Below are positions 7,992-16,376 of a stretch of DNA of 64,000 bases, piece by piece (position 1 is the stretch's first letter; every line of letters begins with the position of its first letter). The translations under genes and the position numbers were made by a program. The DNA lies in the NCBI GenBank assembly GCA_019347945.1, contig JAHWKK010000012.1, positions 1 through 64,000 on the forward strand, read 5' to 3'. This DNA is from Acidobacteriota bacterium (GTDB taxonomy: Bacteria > Acidobacteriota > Thermoanaerobaculia > Gp7-AA8 > JAHWKK01). The notes under the pieces were generated by a model that did not search any database, was not told where the DNA came from, and was given only the letters and a program-made list of their open reading frames with translations.

Positions 7992-8838
7992 CGGGCCCGA
8001 GGTCGACGCTGTTCGCGAGCTCGCGGCGATTTTCGCCAGTTCCCGAAGTGTCGCGGTTCTGACGGGCGCGGGCTGCAGCACCGAGTCCGGCATCCCCGAT
8101 TACCGGGGAGACGACGGGGAGTGGAAGAGACCCCGGCCGATGCTCTTCGACGAGTTTCGGCGAAGCGCAGCCAACCGGCGGCGATACTGGGCTCGCAACT
8201 ATGTCGGCTGGCCTCGCGTCAGAGACGCCAGGCCCAACGGCACGCACGCTTCGCTGGCGGTGCTCGAACGGGCCGGCATCGTTTCGGTCGTCGTGACACA
8301 GAATGTCGATGGACTCCATGGCAGCGCTGGTCACCAGAGGGTGATCGAGCTTCATGGAAACGCGAACCGAGTCGTGTGCCTGGCGTGCCTCGAGCGATTC
8401 GACCGGGCAGAAGTGCAGATCTGGCTGGAGAAGCGCAATCCCGACTGGAGCTACGGAGAGGCCGCGGTCGCTCCGGACGCGGACGCGATCGTGAGCGACG
8501 CCGATGTCGCGAGTTTCGAGGTCGTCGATTGTCCGCGGTGTGGCGGTGATCTGAAACCGGATGTCGTCTTTTTCGGAGAATCGGTTCGCCGATCGATCGT
8601 GGACGAGGCCTTCGCGGAGATCGACCGGTGCGACCTTCTCGTCGTTGCGGGTTCGTCGCTGAAGGTATGGTCGGGATTTCGCTTCGTGAAGAGGGCAGCG
8701 AGTCGGGGAACCCCGGTTGCAATCATCAACAGAGGGAAAACCCGCGGCGATGATCTGGCTTTGCTCAGGCTCGGCGGCAGTTGTGGAGCCGTGCTCGCCG
8801 ACGTGACTCGGGAGCTCGGGCTGAGCGAGATGCGCTGA
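7960..8838 (+). CDS. Sir2-family NAD-dependent protein deacylase
   Basis: About 292 aa. All sirtuin motifs are visible (numbering from ATG 7960): GAGCSTESGIPDYR beginning near residue 36, TQNVDGLH near 113, the catalytic His in ELHGN (H132), four zinc cysteines as CLAC (140/143) and CPRC (191/194), and the late GSSL and NRG nucleotide motifs. It removes acyl groups from lysines using NAD. The CPRC pair comes after an Asp/Ala-rich insert of ~45 residues, longer than in short bacterial CobB, similar to SIRT4-like proteins. Its start overlaps the preceding CDS, suggesting coupling. It converges on the Ku gene, with 3 nt between their stops. Confidence 0.93.
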   Translation: MESSSRLALPDGPEVDAVRELAAIFASSRSVAVLTGAGCSTESGIPDYRGDDGEWKRPRPMLFDEFRRSAANRRRYWARNYVGWPRVRDARPNGTHASLAVLERAGIVSVVVTQNVDGLHGSAGHQRVIELHGNANRVVCLACLERFDRAEVQIWLEKRNPDWSYGEAAVAPDADAIVSDADVASFEVVDCPRCGGDLKPDVVFFGESVRRSIVDEAFAEIDRCDLLVVAGSSLKVWSGFRFVKRAASRGTPVAIINRGKTRGDDLALLRLGGSCGAVLADVTRELGLSEMR

Positions 8839-8841
8839 GCG

Positions 8842-9726
8842 TCAGCGGGCTTTCCGCTTCGCGGACGGCTTCTTCTTCGAGGCCGCCTTTTTCGCGGGCT
8901 TCCGCTTCCGGGACGTTTTCGAAGCGGAAGCGGCAGTGGCGCCCGATGTGGCGCCGGAGCGCTCGAGGCTCCGTTTGAGAGCCTCCATCAGATCGATGAC
9001 TTCGCCCTTCGGCTTATCGGGTGCAAGCGATACGTCTTTTCCCTCGATCTTCTGGGCGATGACTTCTCTGATCCGTTCACTCTCTTCGTCGCGATAGTTC
9101 TCCGGCTCGAATCTCTCGGAGGTGACCTGGTCCGCGAGCGTAATCGCGAGGTCGAGCTCTTTCTGTCTGATCTCGACGTCGGTATCGATGTCGAGCTCGC
9201 TGAACTTGCGGATTTCCGAAGCGTAGCGAAGCTGCTGCATGAGCAACCCTTCCTGATACGGACGGATGGCCACGAGGTAGCTCTTTCCTCTGGTTGCGTA
9301 CCGTGCCAACGCCCATCGTGACGTTTGCTCGAGCGCCTTCGACAACAGGGCATAAGGGCGTTGACCGTGTCGGTCCGGGCCGAGGTAGAAGGGGCGATCG
9401 AAGTAGATCGGATCGACGGATTCCTCGGGTACGAACTCGACGATGTCGATTGTCTGGGTCGCGGCACTTTCGAGGGCTTTCAGTTCTTCGGCGCTGAAGA
9501 GAACGTACTGCCCTCTGGAAAACTCGTAACCCTTGACCATTTCGGTCCGGTCGACGACGACGTCTTCCTGGGGACAGATGTACTGCTGACGGACCCTGGA
9601 GCCGCACGCTTCGTGAAGCAGATTGAACGAGATCTGTTCCGATGACTTGTTTGCAGAGTAGACCTTGACCGGAATCGTCACGAGTCCGAACGAGATCGTT
9701 CCTGTTCCTACGGGCCTGACCGCCAT
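8842..9726 (-). CDS. ku: Bacterial Ku (non-homologous end joining)
   Basis: 294 aa from ATG 9726, which has a GGAGAGG ribosome site; the open frame extends further to 9873 without support. The beta-barrel core starts VGTGTISFGLVTIPVKVYSA as usual for bacterial Ku, and the typical blocks (NLLHEACGSRVRQQYICP, VKGYEF, DIVEFVPEESVDPIYFDRPFYLGPD across adjacent segments, ALARYATRGK) follow. The C-terminal ~45 residues are a Lys/Ala/Ser tail (KKAASKKK, SAKRKAR) of the kind that helps some bacterial Ku slide on DNA. Ku homodimers bind double-strand ends and recruit LigD; no LigD or other ligase gene is present in this window. Confidence 0.95.
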   Translation of the reverse strand: MAVRPVGTGTISFGLVTIPVKVYSANKSSEQISFNLLHEACGSRVRQQYICPQEDVVVDRTEMVKGYEFSRGQYVLFSAEELKALESAATQTIDIVEFVPEESVDPIYFDRPFYLGPDRHGQRPYALLSKALEQTSRWALARYATRGKSYLVAIRPYQEGLLMQQLRYASEIRKFSELDIDTDVEIRQKELDLAITLADQVTSERFEPENYRDEESERIREVIAQKIEGKDVSLAPDKPKGEVIDLMEALKRSLERSGATSGATAASASKTSRKRKPAKKAASKKKPSAKRKAR

Positions 9727-9963
9727 GACCTCTCCTCTCTCACCCACCGCAAGTCGGACGGGCATTCTAGCAGACGGAACCATCCGGCCAAACCGGTCAT
9801 GACGAGCGGGTTCAGCACGGAATAGGGGTGAATTCGAGGCCGTTTTTTCGGATCGAGATCGAAGCGGTCTCAATGACAGAGCGTTGCGTTCGAAGAGACA
9901 GTCAGCCGCAGTCCGCAGCAGAGACTCTCCCGGAGCAAGGCTTCAAGGAAGGGGATTCCCAGA
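9727..9963. other. Divergent intergenic region, Ku and cold-shock gene
   Basis: 237 bp between divergent genes. It holds the Ku ribosome site on the minus strand and, on the plus strand, what is probably a long untranslated leader of the cold-shock gene. I find no convincing -35/-10 pair and no other gene. Confidence 0.4.
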
Positions 9964-10167
9964 ATGAGAAGTACCGGTAAGGTCAAGTGGTTCAACGATG
10001 CGAAGGGTTTCGGGTTCATTACCCTGGATTCGGGTGAGGATGTATTCGTCCATTACTCGGCGATCCAGGCCGAAGGGTTCAGGAGCCTCGCGGAGGGTAC
10101 GGCTGTCGAGTTCGATCTCGTCCAGGGGCCGAAGGGCCTCCAGGCTTCGAACGTCACCCTCGTCTGA
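9964..10167 (+). CDS. Cold-shock domain protein (CspA family)
   Basis: 67 aa, a complete cold-shock OB-fold. [15 protein letters not shown] contains RNP1 (KGFGFI) and VFVHYSAI is RNP2. It binds single-stranded RNA and DNA and acts as an RNA chaperone. GGAAGGGG lies just upstream of the ATG. Single-gene unit closed by a strong terminator. The length is exactly that of the family. Confidence 0.96.
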   Translation: MRSTGKVKWFNDAKGFGFITLDSGEDVFVHYSAIQAEGFRSLAEGTAVEFDLVQGPKGLQASNVTLV

Positions 10168-10193
10168 GACCTGGTGGACGGACTGAGAAACGG

Positions 10194-10219
10194 GGCGGCC
10201 TCCGGGCCGCCTTTTTTTC
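10194..10219 (+). terminator. Intrinsic terminator after the cold-shock gene
   Basis: Seven-bp GC stem GGCGGCC (10194-10200) / GGCCGCC (10205-10211), TCCG loop, followed by seven T residues. Confidence 0.92.
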
Positions 10220-10265
10220 TCGAGCACGCTCTCTCCATGATGCGACGCGGTAATATGAGATTCCG

Positions 10266-11195
10266 ATGCGCGGAGTGAAGGGTGAGTTGATCGGATTCAG
10301 AGCGGCTGACGGTGTGGCATTGTCGGGCCTGCTCTTCGAACCGTCTCGAAGGCGCGAAAAGCCTTCCGCAGTCGTTTATCTTCACGGCAACGGTGATGCG
10401 TCGATTTTTCGATCGAGCCGCACCAACGTTCTGGCCGACATTCTGACGCGTCGCGGCATCGCATTCTTTCCGTTCGACAATCGAGGAGCGGGTCTGTGGC
10501 GATGGCTCAAACGGAAGGACGGCGACACCACCGAATATCTCGACGGAGGCACCGCACACGAGCGGATCGGCGACTCCGTATCCGACATTGATGGAGCGCT
10601 CCGGACGGTGAGGAGCCGGGGATATCGCCGAGTCTTTCTCGCCGGCCACTCGACGGGAGCGAACAAGGTGGTGATCTACGACTCCCGGAAACCCGGAAAC
10701 AGAGTCTCCGGGTACGCACTTCTGGCAGGTGGAGACGACACCGGGATTTATTATCGAGAGCTCGGAGATCGGCGCTTCCGGCAGGCGCTCGAGCGAGCGC
10801 GTGAAGCCGTCGCCTCCGGACGGTCGAAGCAGCTCGCTCCGCGGTCGTGGTCGCCGTTTCCGCTCAGCTATGGAGCTTTGTTCGATACGTTGAATCCCGA
10901 TGGTGATTACAATGTTTTTCCCTTTGGTGAAGCGATCTCCGGAAAGCGAATCTCTTCCCGGCCGCTTTTCGAGCGCTTCTCGAGAATCCGGAAGCGAATG
11001 TTCATCTCTTATGGGAGCGAAGACGAGTACGCAGCCGCGGACATCCCTACGGTGATCGAGATCCTCAGACGACATCAGCATCCGAAAGCTCGTGCCCGGT
11101 ACGAGATCGTGCCCGGCGCGGACCATGGCTTTTCCGGCGGGCAGGAGCAGCTGGCATCCTCGCTCGCGGACTGGATTCAGGCAGCGACACGATGA
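10266..11195 (+). CDS. Alpha/beta hydrolase (DUF1749-like)
   Basis: 309 aa, soluble. VVYLHGNGDA near residue 37 is the oxyanion region, LAGHSTGANK carries the nucleophile S129, YGSEDEYA near 254 probably the acid, and PGADHGF near 285 the His. GHSTG and the overall layout recall the DUF1749 hydrolases. Substrate unknown. A TAATAT hexamer lies 9 nt before the ATG with no Shine-Dalgarno, so the transcript may be leaderless. The next gene starts 13 nt after the stop. Confidence 0.8.
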   Translation: MRGVKGELIGFRAADGVALSGLLFEPSRRREKPSAVVYLHGNGDASIFRSSRTNVLADILTRRGIAFFPFDNRGAGLWRWLKRKDGDTTEYLDGGTAHERIGDSVSDIDGALRTVRSRGYRRVFLAGHSTGANKVVIYDSRKPGNRVSGYALLAGGDDTGIYYRELGDRRFRQALERAREAVASGRSKQLAPRSWSPFPLSYGALFDTLNPDGDYNVFPFGEAISGKRISSRPLFERFSRIRKRMFISYGSEDEYAAADIPTVIEILRRHQHPKARARYEIVPGADHGFSGGQEQLASSLADWIQAATR

Positions 11196-11208
11196 GAGTT
11201 CGGAACAG

Positions 11209-13530
11209 ATGAATCTGGTCGTGGCCGGATACGTGCTCGCAGCGGTGATGGTGTTCGCCGCGGCGGTCAGGGTTGCATCAAGCGAGCGCGTGCGCGCGAT
11301 TGTCCCTCAATTTCTCACGCTCAGCTGCCTGATGATCATCTGGCTGATGGGGACCGCGGCGATGCTCGGAGCAGACACGGCTGCGAGCGCAAGTCGCTGG
11401 AGCTCGGCCGCAATGATCGGCCTCTGTCTGATCCCACCTGCCTTCTGGTCGTTCTACACAGTACTGGGTGACTTTCGAGAGCGGCACTGGCTCCTTCCGT
11501 ATATCTGGCTTCCGGGGCTCGCTCTGGCCGTTCTCTCGGTCGGAACATCGTTCTTTCTGGGGGAACCGCTCGATACCCCCTGGGGCTACTACCACGACGC
11601 GAACATCGGGGTTCTCCTTCCCGTGATGCACGTCTTCATCGTTGGTCTCGCAGCCTTTCGCGGTAATGCCAGAGTGCCACGCCGGTCGGAGAGCCTGAGG
11701 TACCGGCACGTCGCGCTTGCGGCGATCTTCGGTGCGGGATTTCTGCTCGACCTGCTCCCCTGGGCTGGCGTCGTCTTTCCGCCTTCCGGCTGGCTGTTCG
11801 CCGCGGTGTCGTGGTACGCACTGGACCGGGCGCTGCGGAAGTATCCGAGAGGAAGGTCCTCGCTGGCCTTCGCGAGCCGGAAGATTCTGACGACGATCCA
11901 GGATGCCGTGATCGTGATCGATCTCGAGGGACGGATCGAGATCGCGAATCCTGCAGCAGGGGAGCTCCTCGAGCTGCCTTCCGAGCGCCTCGTCGGTATG
12001 CGGATCAGCGATGTGATCGAAAGTCCTTTCAATGTCGGCCCGGCGTCCGACACGCTGATGAATGGCCGTTCCTTCACTGACCGGCCGATGATCTGGAGAC
12101 GGAAGGGAGCCGAAACGATCGAGGTGAGCGTGTCCGGATCGATGCTGCGCGATGATGAGGGATTTCCGGCGGGTATGCTTTATGTCGCGCGCCCGATCAG
12201 CGATTCACGGCACGCCGAGCAGATCGAATACCAGGCGCATCATGACGCACTCACTGGTCTTCCCAATCGGCTTGCGCTGCGCCGACGGACCGCGCAGCTT
12301 CTGGCCGAGCTTCCCCGTAAGAGCCGTGTCGCCGCGATCATTGCCCTCAGCGTCGAAGGGTTCAGTCTCGTCAACGATTCGAAGGGGCAGGCGACGGGTG
12401 ACCGGTTGATTCAGCTCGTCGCGGGTCGATTGAGGCGAGCCCTTCGCGGAGGCGACGTCGTGGCGAGGGTCGGTGGCGATGAGTTCTCATTTCTGGTCGA
12501 CCTGCGCGACAACGAGGACATCGAGATCGTGGTCGAGAAACTTCATGCCGCGTTCGAGGGTCCGTTCGTCGTCGACGGAAATGAGATTTATCTCGGATCC
12601 CGCGTCGGGATCGCCTGCTGGCCGGATCACGGGCGAACCGCGGTGAACCTGATGCAGAACGCCGAGACGGCATTGCGTCGTGCGAGAAAGAGCGAGCGGA
12701 GAACTCACGAGGTCTATGGAACCGAGATCACGCAGGAGGCCACCGAACGGATGGATCTCGAGAGGAGACTTCGCAAGGCGGTCGACAATGGGGACTTCAT
12801 TCTCGAATATCAGCCCGTCATGAGCCTCGGCACCAGCGAGATCGTCGGATGCGAAGCACTGGTCAGGTGGGTCGATGGAGAGAGAACGATTCCACCCGGG
12901 GGCTTCATCGGAATCGCCGAAGAGACCGGATTGATCCGACCGCTGGGCGATTGGGTTCTCGCCGAAGCGGGACGCCAGGCCTCGACCTGGGCAGGCCAGG
13001 GTCACGATCTCCGCGTCGCAGTCAACCTGTCGCTGACCCAGCTGACGAGTCCGACGGTGGTCGACGACATCACCCGGATTCTCGAGAGCTGTTCGGTCGA
13101 CCCGTCGCTTCTCGAAATCGAGATCACGGAGTCCGCGGCGATGGACGACGTCGAACGCACGATTCGCATTCTCGAGGCGATTCGCGATATCGGGATGACT
13201 CTCTCCATCGATGACTTCGGCACCGGGTATGCCTCGCTCGCTTATCTTCACCGGCTCCCCATCGACAAGGTCAAGATCGACCAGTCGTTCATTCGGGAGC
13301 TTTCATCGGAACGGCGGGAATCCGCGATCGTCGCTGCGACCATCGCCATGGCCGGCGCGCTTGGACTTCAGGTGACGGCCGAAGGCGTCGAGAATCGCTA
13401 TCAGTATGCGTTTCTCCACATGGCCAGGTGCGACTTCGCTCAGGGATTCGTCATCAGCGAGGCGCTTCCGGCGGCTTCATTTTCCAAATTCCTGCGGAAA
13501 CCTCCCCAATTGCGCAACTACATCGCGTGA
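11209..13530 (+). CDS. Membrane PAS-GGDEF-EAL protein (c-di-GMP turnover)
   Basis: 773 aa from ATG 11209; the open frame reaches back to 11092 inside the hydrolase gene. About seven hydrophobic segments fill residues 1-210 (7TM-type sensor), then PAS (~220-345, FASRKILTTIQDAVIVID), GGDEF (~355-515) and EAL (~525-765). The diguanylate cyclase signature VGGDEFSF is intact, but the usual LDGFK metal strand reads SVEGF, with Glu in place of the first Asp. The EAL domain keeps CEALVRW, DDFGTGYAS, KIDQSF and TAEGVE, as expected for an active phosphodiesterase. Net activity is therefore more likely c-di-GMP hydrolysis; this is inference. Confidence 0.9.
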   Translation: MNLVVAGYVLAAVMVFAAAVRVASSERVRAIVPQFLTLSCLMIIWLMGTAAMLGADTAASASRWSSAAMIGLCLIPPAFWSFYTVLGDFRERHWLLPYIWLPGLALAVLSVGTSFFLGEPLDTPWGYYHDANIGVLLPVMHVFIVGLAAFRGNARVPRRSESLRYRHVALAAIFGAGFLLDLLPWAGVVFPPSGWLFAAVSWYALDRALRKYPRGRSSLAFASRKILTTIQDAVIVIDLEGRIEIANPAAGELLELPSERLVGMRISDVIESPFNVGPASDTLMNGRSFTDRPMIWRRKGAETIEVSVSGSMLRDDEGFPAGMLYVARPISDSRHAEQIEYQAHHDALTGLPNRLALRRRTAQLLAELPRKSRVAAIIALSVEGFSLVNDSKGQATGDRLIQLVAGRLRRALRGGDVVARVGGDEFSFLVDLRDNEDIEIVVEKLHAAFEGPFVVDGNEIYLGSRVGIACWPDHGRTAVNLMQNAETALRRARKSERRTHEVYGTEITQEATERMDLERRLRKAVDNGDFILEYQPVMSLGTSEIVGCEALVRWVDGERTIPPGGFIGIAEETGLIRPLGDWVLAEAGRQASTWAGQGHDLRVAVNLSLTQLTSPTVVDDITRILESCSVDPSLLEIEITESAAMDDVERTIRILEAIRDIGMTLSIDDFGTGYASLAYLHRLPIDKVKIDQSFIRELSSERRESAIVAATIAMAGALGLQVTAEGVENRYQYAFLHMARCDFAQGFVISEALPAASFSKFLRKPPQLRNYIA

Positions 13531-13727
13531 GTTTCGCGGAAAGTTTCAAATCTAATGCGGGATGTCGAATGTTCGCCGCCGTGTCCAACGTTTGTTTTAC
13601 GACGAGCCTTGGGGCTCCGGCATCCATGTCCAGATCGGGAACCAGCGAATGAGGTCGCACCGGGAAGGGCGCGGCGAGGTCGAAGCAGTGACGACCGGTT
13701 GAGCCCTGGTGGTGTAGCATCCGGGCA
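13531..13727 (+). promoter_or_regulatory. Upstream region of the gas-vesicle cluster with leaderless-type -10
   Basis: 197 bp without a gene. TAGCAT at 13715-13720 sits 7 nt before the ATG of gvpF at 13728, and no Shine-Dalgarno is present between them, which fits a leaderless transcript. No clear -35 is seen at the right distance. Confidence 0.45.
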
Positions 13728-14513
13728 ATGGCGGACGAGCTCGTCTACGTGTACGGCATTCTCGCCGGACTGCCGGGGGAGCCCCCGAAGGACCTGAGTG
13801 GAGTCGACGGCGAGCCGATCGAATCGGTCGAAGAGGGAGGATTGCACGCGATCGTGAGTCGGGTATCGCATGCGGACTTCAACGAGGAAGCCCTCGAACA
13901 GAGGACGGCCGACACCGATTGGCTGGCGGATCTCGCTTTGAGGCACCAGGGAGTCGTTGCATGGTTGCACGAGAAGGGCGACGTCGTTCCGATGAGGCTC
14001 CTTGCAGTTTTCAACTCGGTCGACAGCGTTGAAGACTGGCTCAGATCGGATCGATCGAGGCTGCAGCGGATCGTGGGTGATCTGGCCGGGCGCGAAGAGT
14101 GGACGATCAGAATCCATTTCGACGACGAGCGATGGAAGGGATGGGTCGACGAGCGAGCGGCCGAGAAGGATGGGGCGCTCGCCGGGGGTGGGGAGGGCGG
14201 CCCGGGTCGTGAATTTCTCCTTCGCAGGAAGGTCGAGATGCGGAGAGCCGAGATGGCCGAAGAGGTAGAAAACGAAATGCTGGGCTCGATTGCCGCGTCG
14301 ATGCCGGATTCGTGGAAAGTCCTGGTGGAGGACCGTGTGTCGCGTGGCGGCGCCGATCCCCAGATCACGGTACTCGTCGCGAGAGAAGCGGCCGACGGGA
14401 TCGACGAGCAGATCCGATCCATCGAGGCGAACTGGCGCGAGCGAGGAGTCACCCTCGCGCTGAGCGGCCCATGGCCGCCGTATTCGTTCGTTTCGGGAGG
14501 TGAGGGTGTCTGA
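13728..14513 (+). CDS. gvpF: Gas vesicle protein GvpF/GvpL family
   Basis: 261 aa. LVYVYGILAGLP at the N-terminus, GLHAIVSRV, HQGVVAWLHEKGDVVPMRL and the C-terminal ALSGPWPPYSFV are the standard GvpF/L landmarks of the two-domain fold. GvpF/L proteins bind GvpA and help nucleate the gas-vesicle shell. First gene of the cluster. The last 8 nt overlap the GvpJ-like gene. Confidence 0.93.
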   Translation: MADELVYVYGILAGLPGEPPKDLSGVDGEPIESVEEGGLHAIVSRVSHADFNEEALEQRTADTDWLADLALRHQGVVAWLHEKGDVVPMRLLAVFNSVDSVEDWLRSDRSRLQRIVGDLAGREEWTIRIHFDDERWKGWVDERAAEKDGALAGGGEGGPGREFLLRRKVEMRRAEMAEEVENEMLGSIAASMPDSWKVLVEDRVSRGGADPQITVLVAREAADGIDEQIRSIEANWRERGVTLALSGPWPPYSFVSGGEGV

Positions 14514-14691
14514 GAGGAGGGATCTTTCGCTGCTCGACACTCTCGACCATCTGCTCGACCGCGGTGTGGTGATCGCGGGGGAGGCGACGATCTCGATTGC
14601 CGAGGTCGATCTCATCGCTCTGAGTCTGAGCATCGTTCTCGGCAATGTCGATCGCGTTCTCGATCTCGGTACCGGGGAGAGGCGAGGTTAG
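14506..14691 (+). CDS. Small GvpA/J/M-family gas vesicle protein
   Basis: 61 aa from GTG 14506, which has GGAGG 5 nt upstream (GTG 14500 is also open). LLDTLDHLLDRGVVIAGEATISIAEVDLIALSLSIVLGNVD follows the GvpA-family amphipathic plan, with VVIAGE/SIAEVDLI resembling GvpJ and GvpM more than GvpA. Such minor shell proteins set the vesicle tips and nucleation. It overlaps the gvpF stop, and the next gene begins 2 nt after its own stop. Confidence 0.85.
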   Translation: MSERRDLSLLDTLDHLLDRGVVIAGEATISIAEVDLIALSLSIVLGNVDRVLDLGTGERRG

Positions 14692-14693
14692 CG

Positions 14694-15332
14694 TTGTCGC
14701 GTCTGATGCCGCTCGGCGTTCATCGTTCCGCAGATGAGATCAGTGCGGAAGGGATCGCCCGGATCGACGTCGGTCCGGTGGTCGTCAGCGCTCTGGAGAT
14801 CGGAGAGGGGGAGAATCCGGCGACGACCTCGGTTCTCACGCGAGCGCTCGAGCTGCGAACGGCGCTCCTTCAAGGCGGCTCGTACATCGCGATCCGTTAC
14901 GGCGTGGTGCTCGACTCGGCGGCCGAGGTCGTTCGCGTCTGCGAGCCGAAAGCTTCCGCGTGGGCGAAAACGCTCGACGAAACCCGGGGGCTCGTCGAGC
15001 TGACTCTGAAGATCGCACCCGATCAGAAGCCGGAACGTCCGGATCGGAGCTCGGTTTCGGGGGGGAGCGAATATCTGAGGAAGCTGAGGCTGATGCAGGG
15101 GTCCTCTCTCTCGCCGGAACGCAAGGGGGAGATCGAGGCGATTCTTGCAGAGGGCGCCAGCCGCACGGTCTGGCGCGATCGGGAGGGAGGAGGAACCGAG
15201 CTCGTGATGCTCGTTCCGGCCGAGCGTGTGGCGGAATTCCGAGAGAGAGGGCGGCGTCTGGCTCAGAGCGACCGCCGGCTTCCGTTCATTCTTTCCGGAC
15301 CATGGCCGATCGAGGTGTTCGCCGATGAATGA
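14694..15332 (+). CDS. Second GvpF/GvpL-family gas vesicle protein
   Basis: 212 aa, TTG start preceded by GAGG at 6 nt. It is shorter and more diverged than the first GvpF/L gene but keeps LELRTALLQGGSYIAIRYGVVL in the middle and the diagnostic LPFILSGPWPIEVF at the C-terminus. Residues ~120-170 are charged. Two GvpF/L paralogues in one cluster are common. Overlaps gvpK by 8 nt. Confidence 0.87.
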   Translation: MSRLMPLGVHRSADEISAEGIARIDVGPVVVSALEIGEGENPATTSVLTRALELRTALLQGGSYIAIRYGVVLDSAAEVVRVCEPKASAWAKTLDETRGLVELTLKIAPDQKPERPDRSSVSGGSEYLRKLRLMQGSSLSPERKGEIEAILAEGASRTVWRDREGGGTELVMLVPAERVAEFRERGRRLAQSDRRLPFILSGPWPIEVFADE

Positions 15333-15663
15333 GGATCGGGTTCTGGTCGTCAACGCCGAGGACGAGCTGAGGGAGCGGCTGGATTTCAGTGACACCGTGA
15401 TCCCTGAACGCATCTCGGCCGATCCGGAGGCTGTTGAGAACGGGCTGGCAAAGCTCGTTCTGTCGATCATCGAGCTTGTCCGGAAACTGCTCGAGCGGCA
15501 GGCTTTGAGACGGATGGACCGGGGAACGCTCTCCGAGGAGGAAATCGAGCGGATCGGTCTGGCGCTGATGAAGCTGGAAGAGAAGATGGAAGAGCTGCGA
15601 AAGGTTTTCGGGCTGAGCGAAGAGGATCTCAATCTGACACTCGGGCCGATCCGCCTGCTTTGA
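15325..15663 (+). CDS. gvpK: Gas vesicle protein GvpK
   Basis: 112 aa from ATG 15325. RISADPEAVENGLAKLVLSI, then IIELVRKLLERQALRRMDRG and EEEIERIGLALMKLEEKM match GvpK closely; it is helical and soluble, ending at the typical DLNLTLGPIRLL-like tail. GvpK is needed for vesicle assembly. Its stop codon overlaps the -35 of the internal promoter. Confidence 0.93.
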   Translation: MNEDRVLVVNAEDELRERLDFSDTVIPERISADPEAVENGLAKLVLSIIELVRKLLERQALRRMDRGTLSEEEIERIGLALMKLEEKMEELRKVFGLSEEDLNLTLGPIRLL

Positions 15664-15687
15664 CACCGTACGGATTCGGTAGATAAT
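15660..15687 (+). promoter_or_regulatory. Internal promoter before gvpJ-gvpA
   Basis: TTGACA (15660-15665, perfect -35) with a 16-bp spacer and GATAAT (15682-15687, five of six). The ATG of the next gene is 9 nt past the -10, so the transcript would begin 0-3 nt before the start codon: a strong, apparently leaderless promoter giving extra gvpJ and gvpA message. Confidence 0.75.
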
Positions 15688-15696
15688 CACGGCTCG

Positions 15697-16062
15697 ATGA
15701 CTGGTATAGAGCGAAGGCAATCCCAGGGACTGGTCGACATCCTGGACAAGATTCTCGACAAGGGGCTCGTTGTGGCAGGCGATGTGAAGGTTTCGCTCGC
15801 GAACGTCGAGCTGCTCACGATTCGGTTGAGACTGATCGTTTGTTCGATCGACAAGGCCGAGCAGATCGGTCTCGACTGGTGGCGTGGCGACAGGTATTTT
15901 TCAGCACCGTCCGAAGTCGCGACGGCGGGAGAGCTCGAGGCGATGCGGAAACGTCTCGAAGCGCTCGAACGCCGGTCGCTGCAGGGTGGGGAGTCTACGG
16001 TAAAGGGTGGGGCAAAAAAGAAAGCGGAAGACAGAGTGTCTCCCAGAAAAAGGAAGGGTTAG
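15697..16062 (+). CDS. gvpJ: Gas vesicle protein GvpJ-like
   Basis: 121 aa. Residues 10-65 are a GvpA-family domain (LVDILDKILDKGLVVAGDVKVSLANVELL over adjacent segments) with the GvpJ-type VVAGD; the rest is a charged tail with a Lys/Arg-rich end (KKKAED..RKRKG). GvpJ is a minor shell component. The ATG directly follows the promoter without a ribosome site. Confidence 0.88.
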   Translation: MTGIERRQSQGLVDILDKILDKGLVVAGDVKVSLANVELLTIRLRLIVCSIDKAEQIGLDWWRGDRYFSAPSEVATAGELEAMRKRLEALERRSLQGGESTVKGGAKKKAEDRVSPRKRKG

Positions 16063-16065
16063 TGC

Positions 16066-16341
16066 ATGGCCGTTGAAAGAGCACCGGGCGGAAGCAGTCT
16101 CATCGATGTGCTCGATCGGATCCTCGACAAGGGCATCGTGATCGACGCGTGGGTGCGCATCTCGCTGGTCGGAATCGATCTGATCACTGTTGAAGCGCGT
16201 GTCGTGATCGCATCGATCGATACCTACCTCAAGTACGCCGAGGCGGTGGGCAGCATCGGAGCGGTTGCACGTCCGGGTATCGAGGAAGGGAGCAGCGTGC
16301 CGATCTCGAGTCCGGCGTCTTCGACGAAATCGAAGGCTTGA
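16066..16341 (+). CDS. gvpA: Gas vesicle structural protein GvpA
   Basis: 91 aa. [20 protein letters not shown], then [21 protein letters not shown] and [10 protein letters not shown] are near-identical in plan to the major gas-vesicle shell protein. GvpA assembles into the gas-permeable, water-excluding wall. A C-terminal extension of ~25 residues rich in Ser, Pro and Gly is not part of the core. AGGAAGG lies upstream of the ATG. Last gene of the cluster; it converges on the PycTM-like gene, with no clear T-tract terminator between them. Confidence 0.95.
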   Translation: MAVERAPGGSSLIDVLDRILDKGIVIDAWVRISLVGIDLITVEARVVIASIDTYLKYAEAVGSIGAVARPGIEEGSSVPISSPASSTKSKA

Positions 16342-16376
16342 GCTCCGCACCCGGTGGCGGCTGATCGGCTGACACG

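Noticed and set aside
9736-9873. N-terminal extension of Ku
   Set aside because: Bacterial Ku starts at the VGTGTISFG strand; ATG 9726 with a good ribosome site precedes it exactly.
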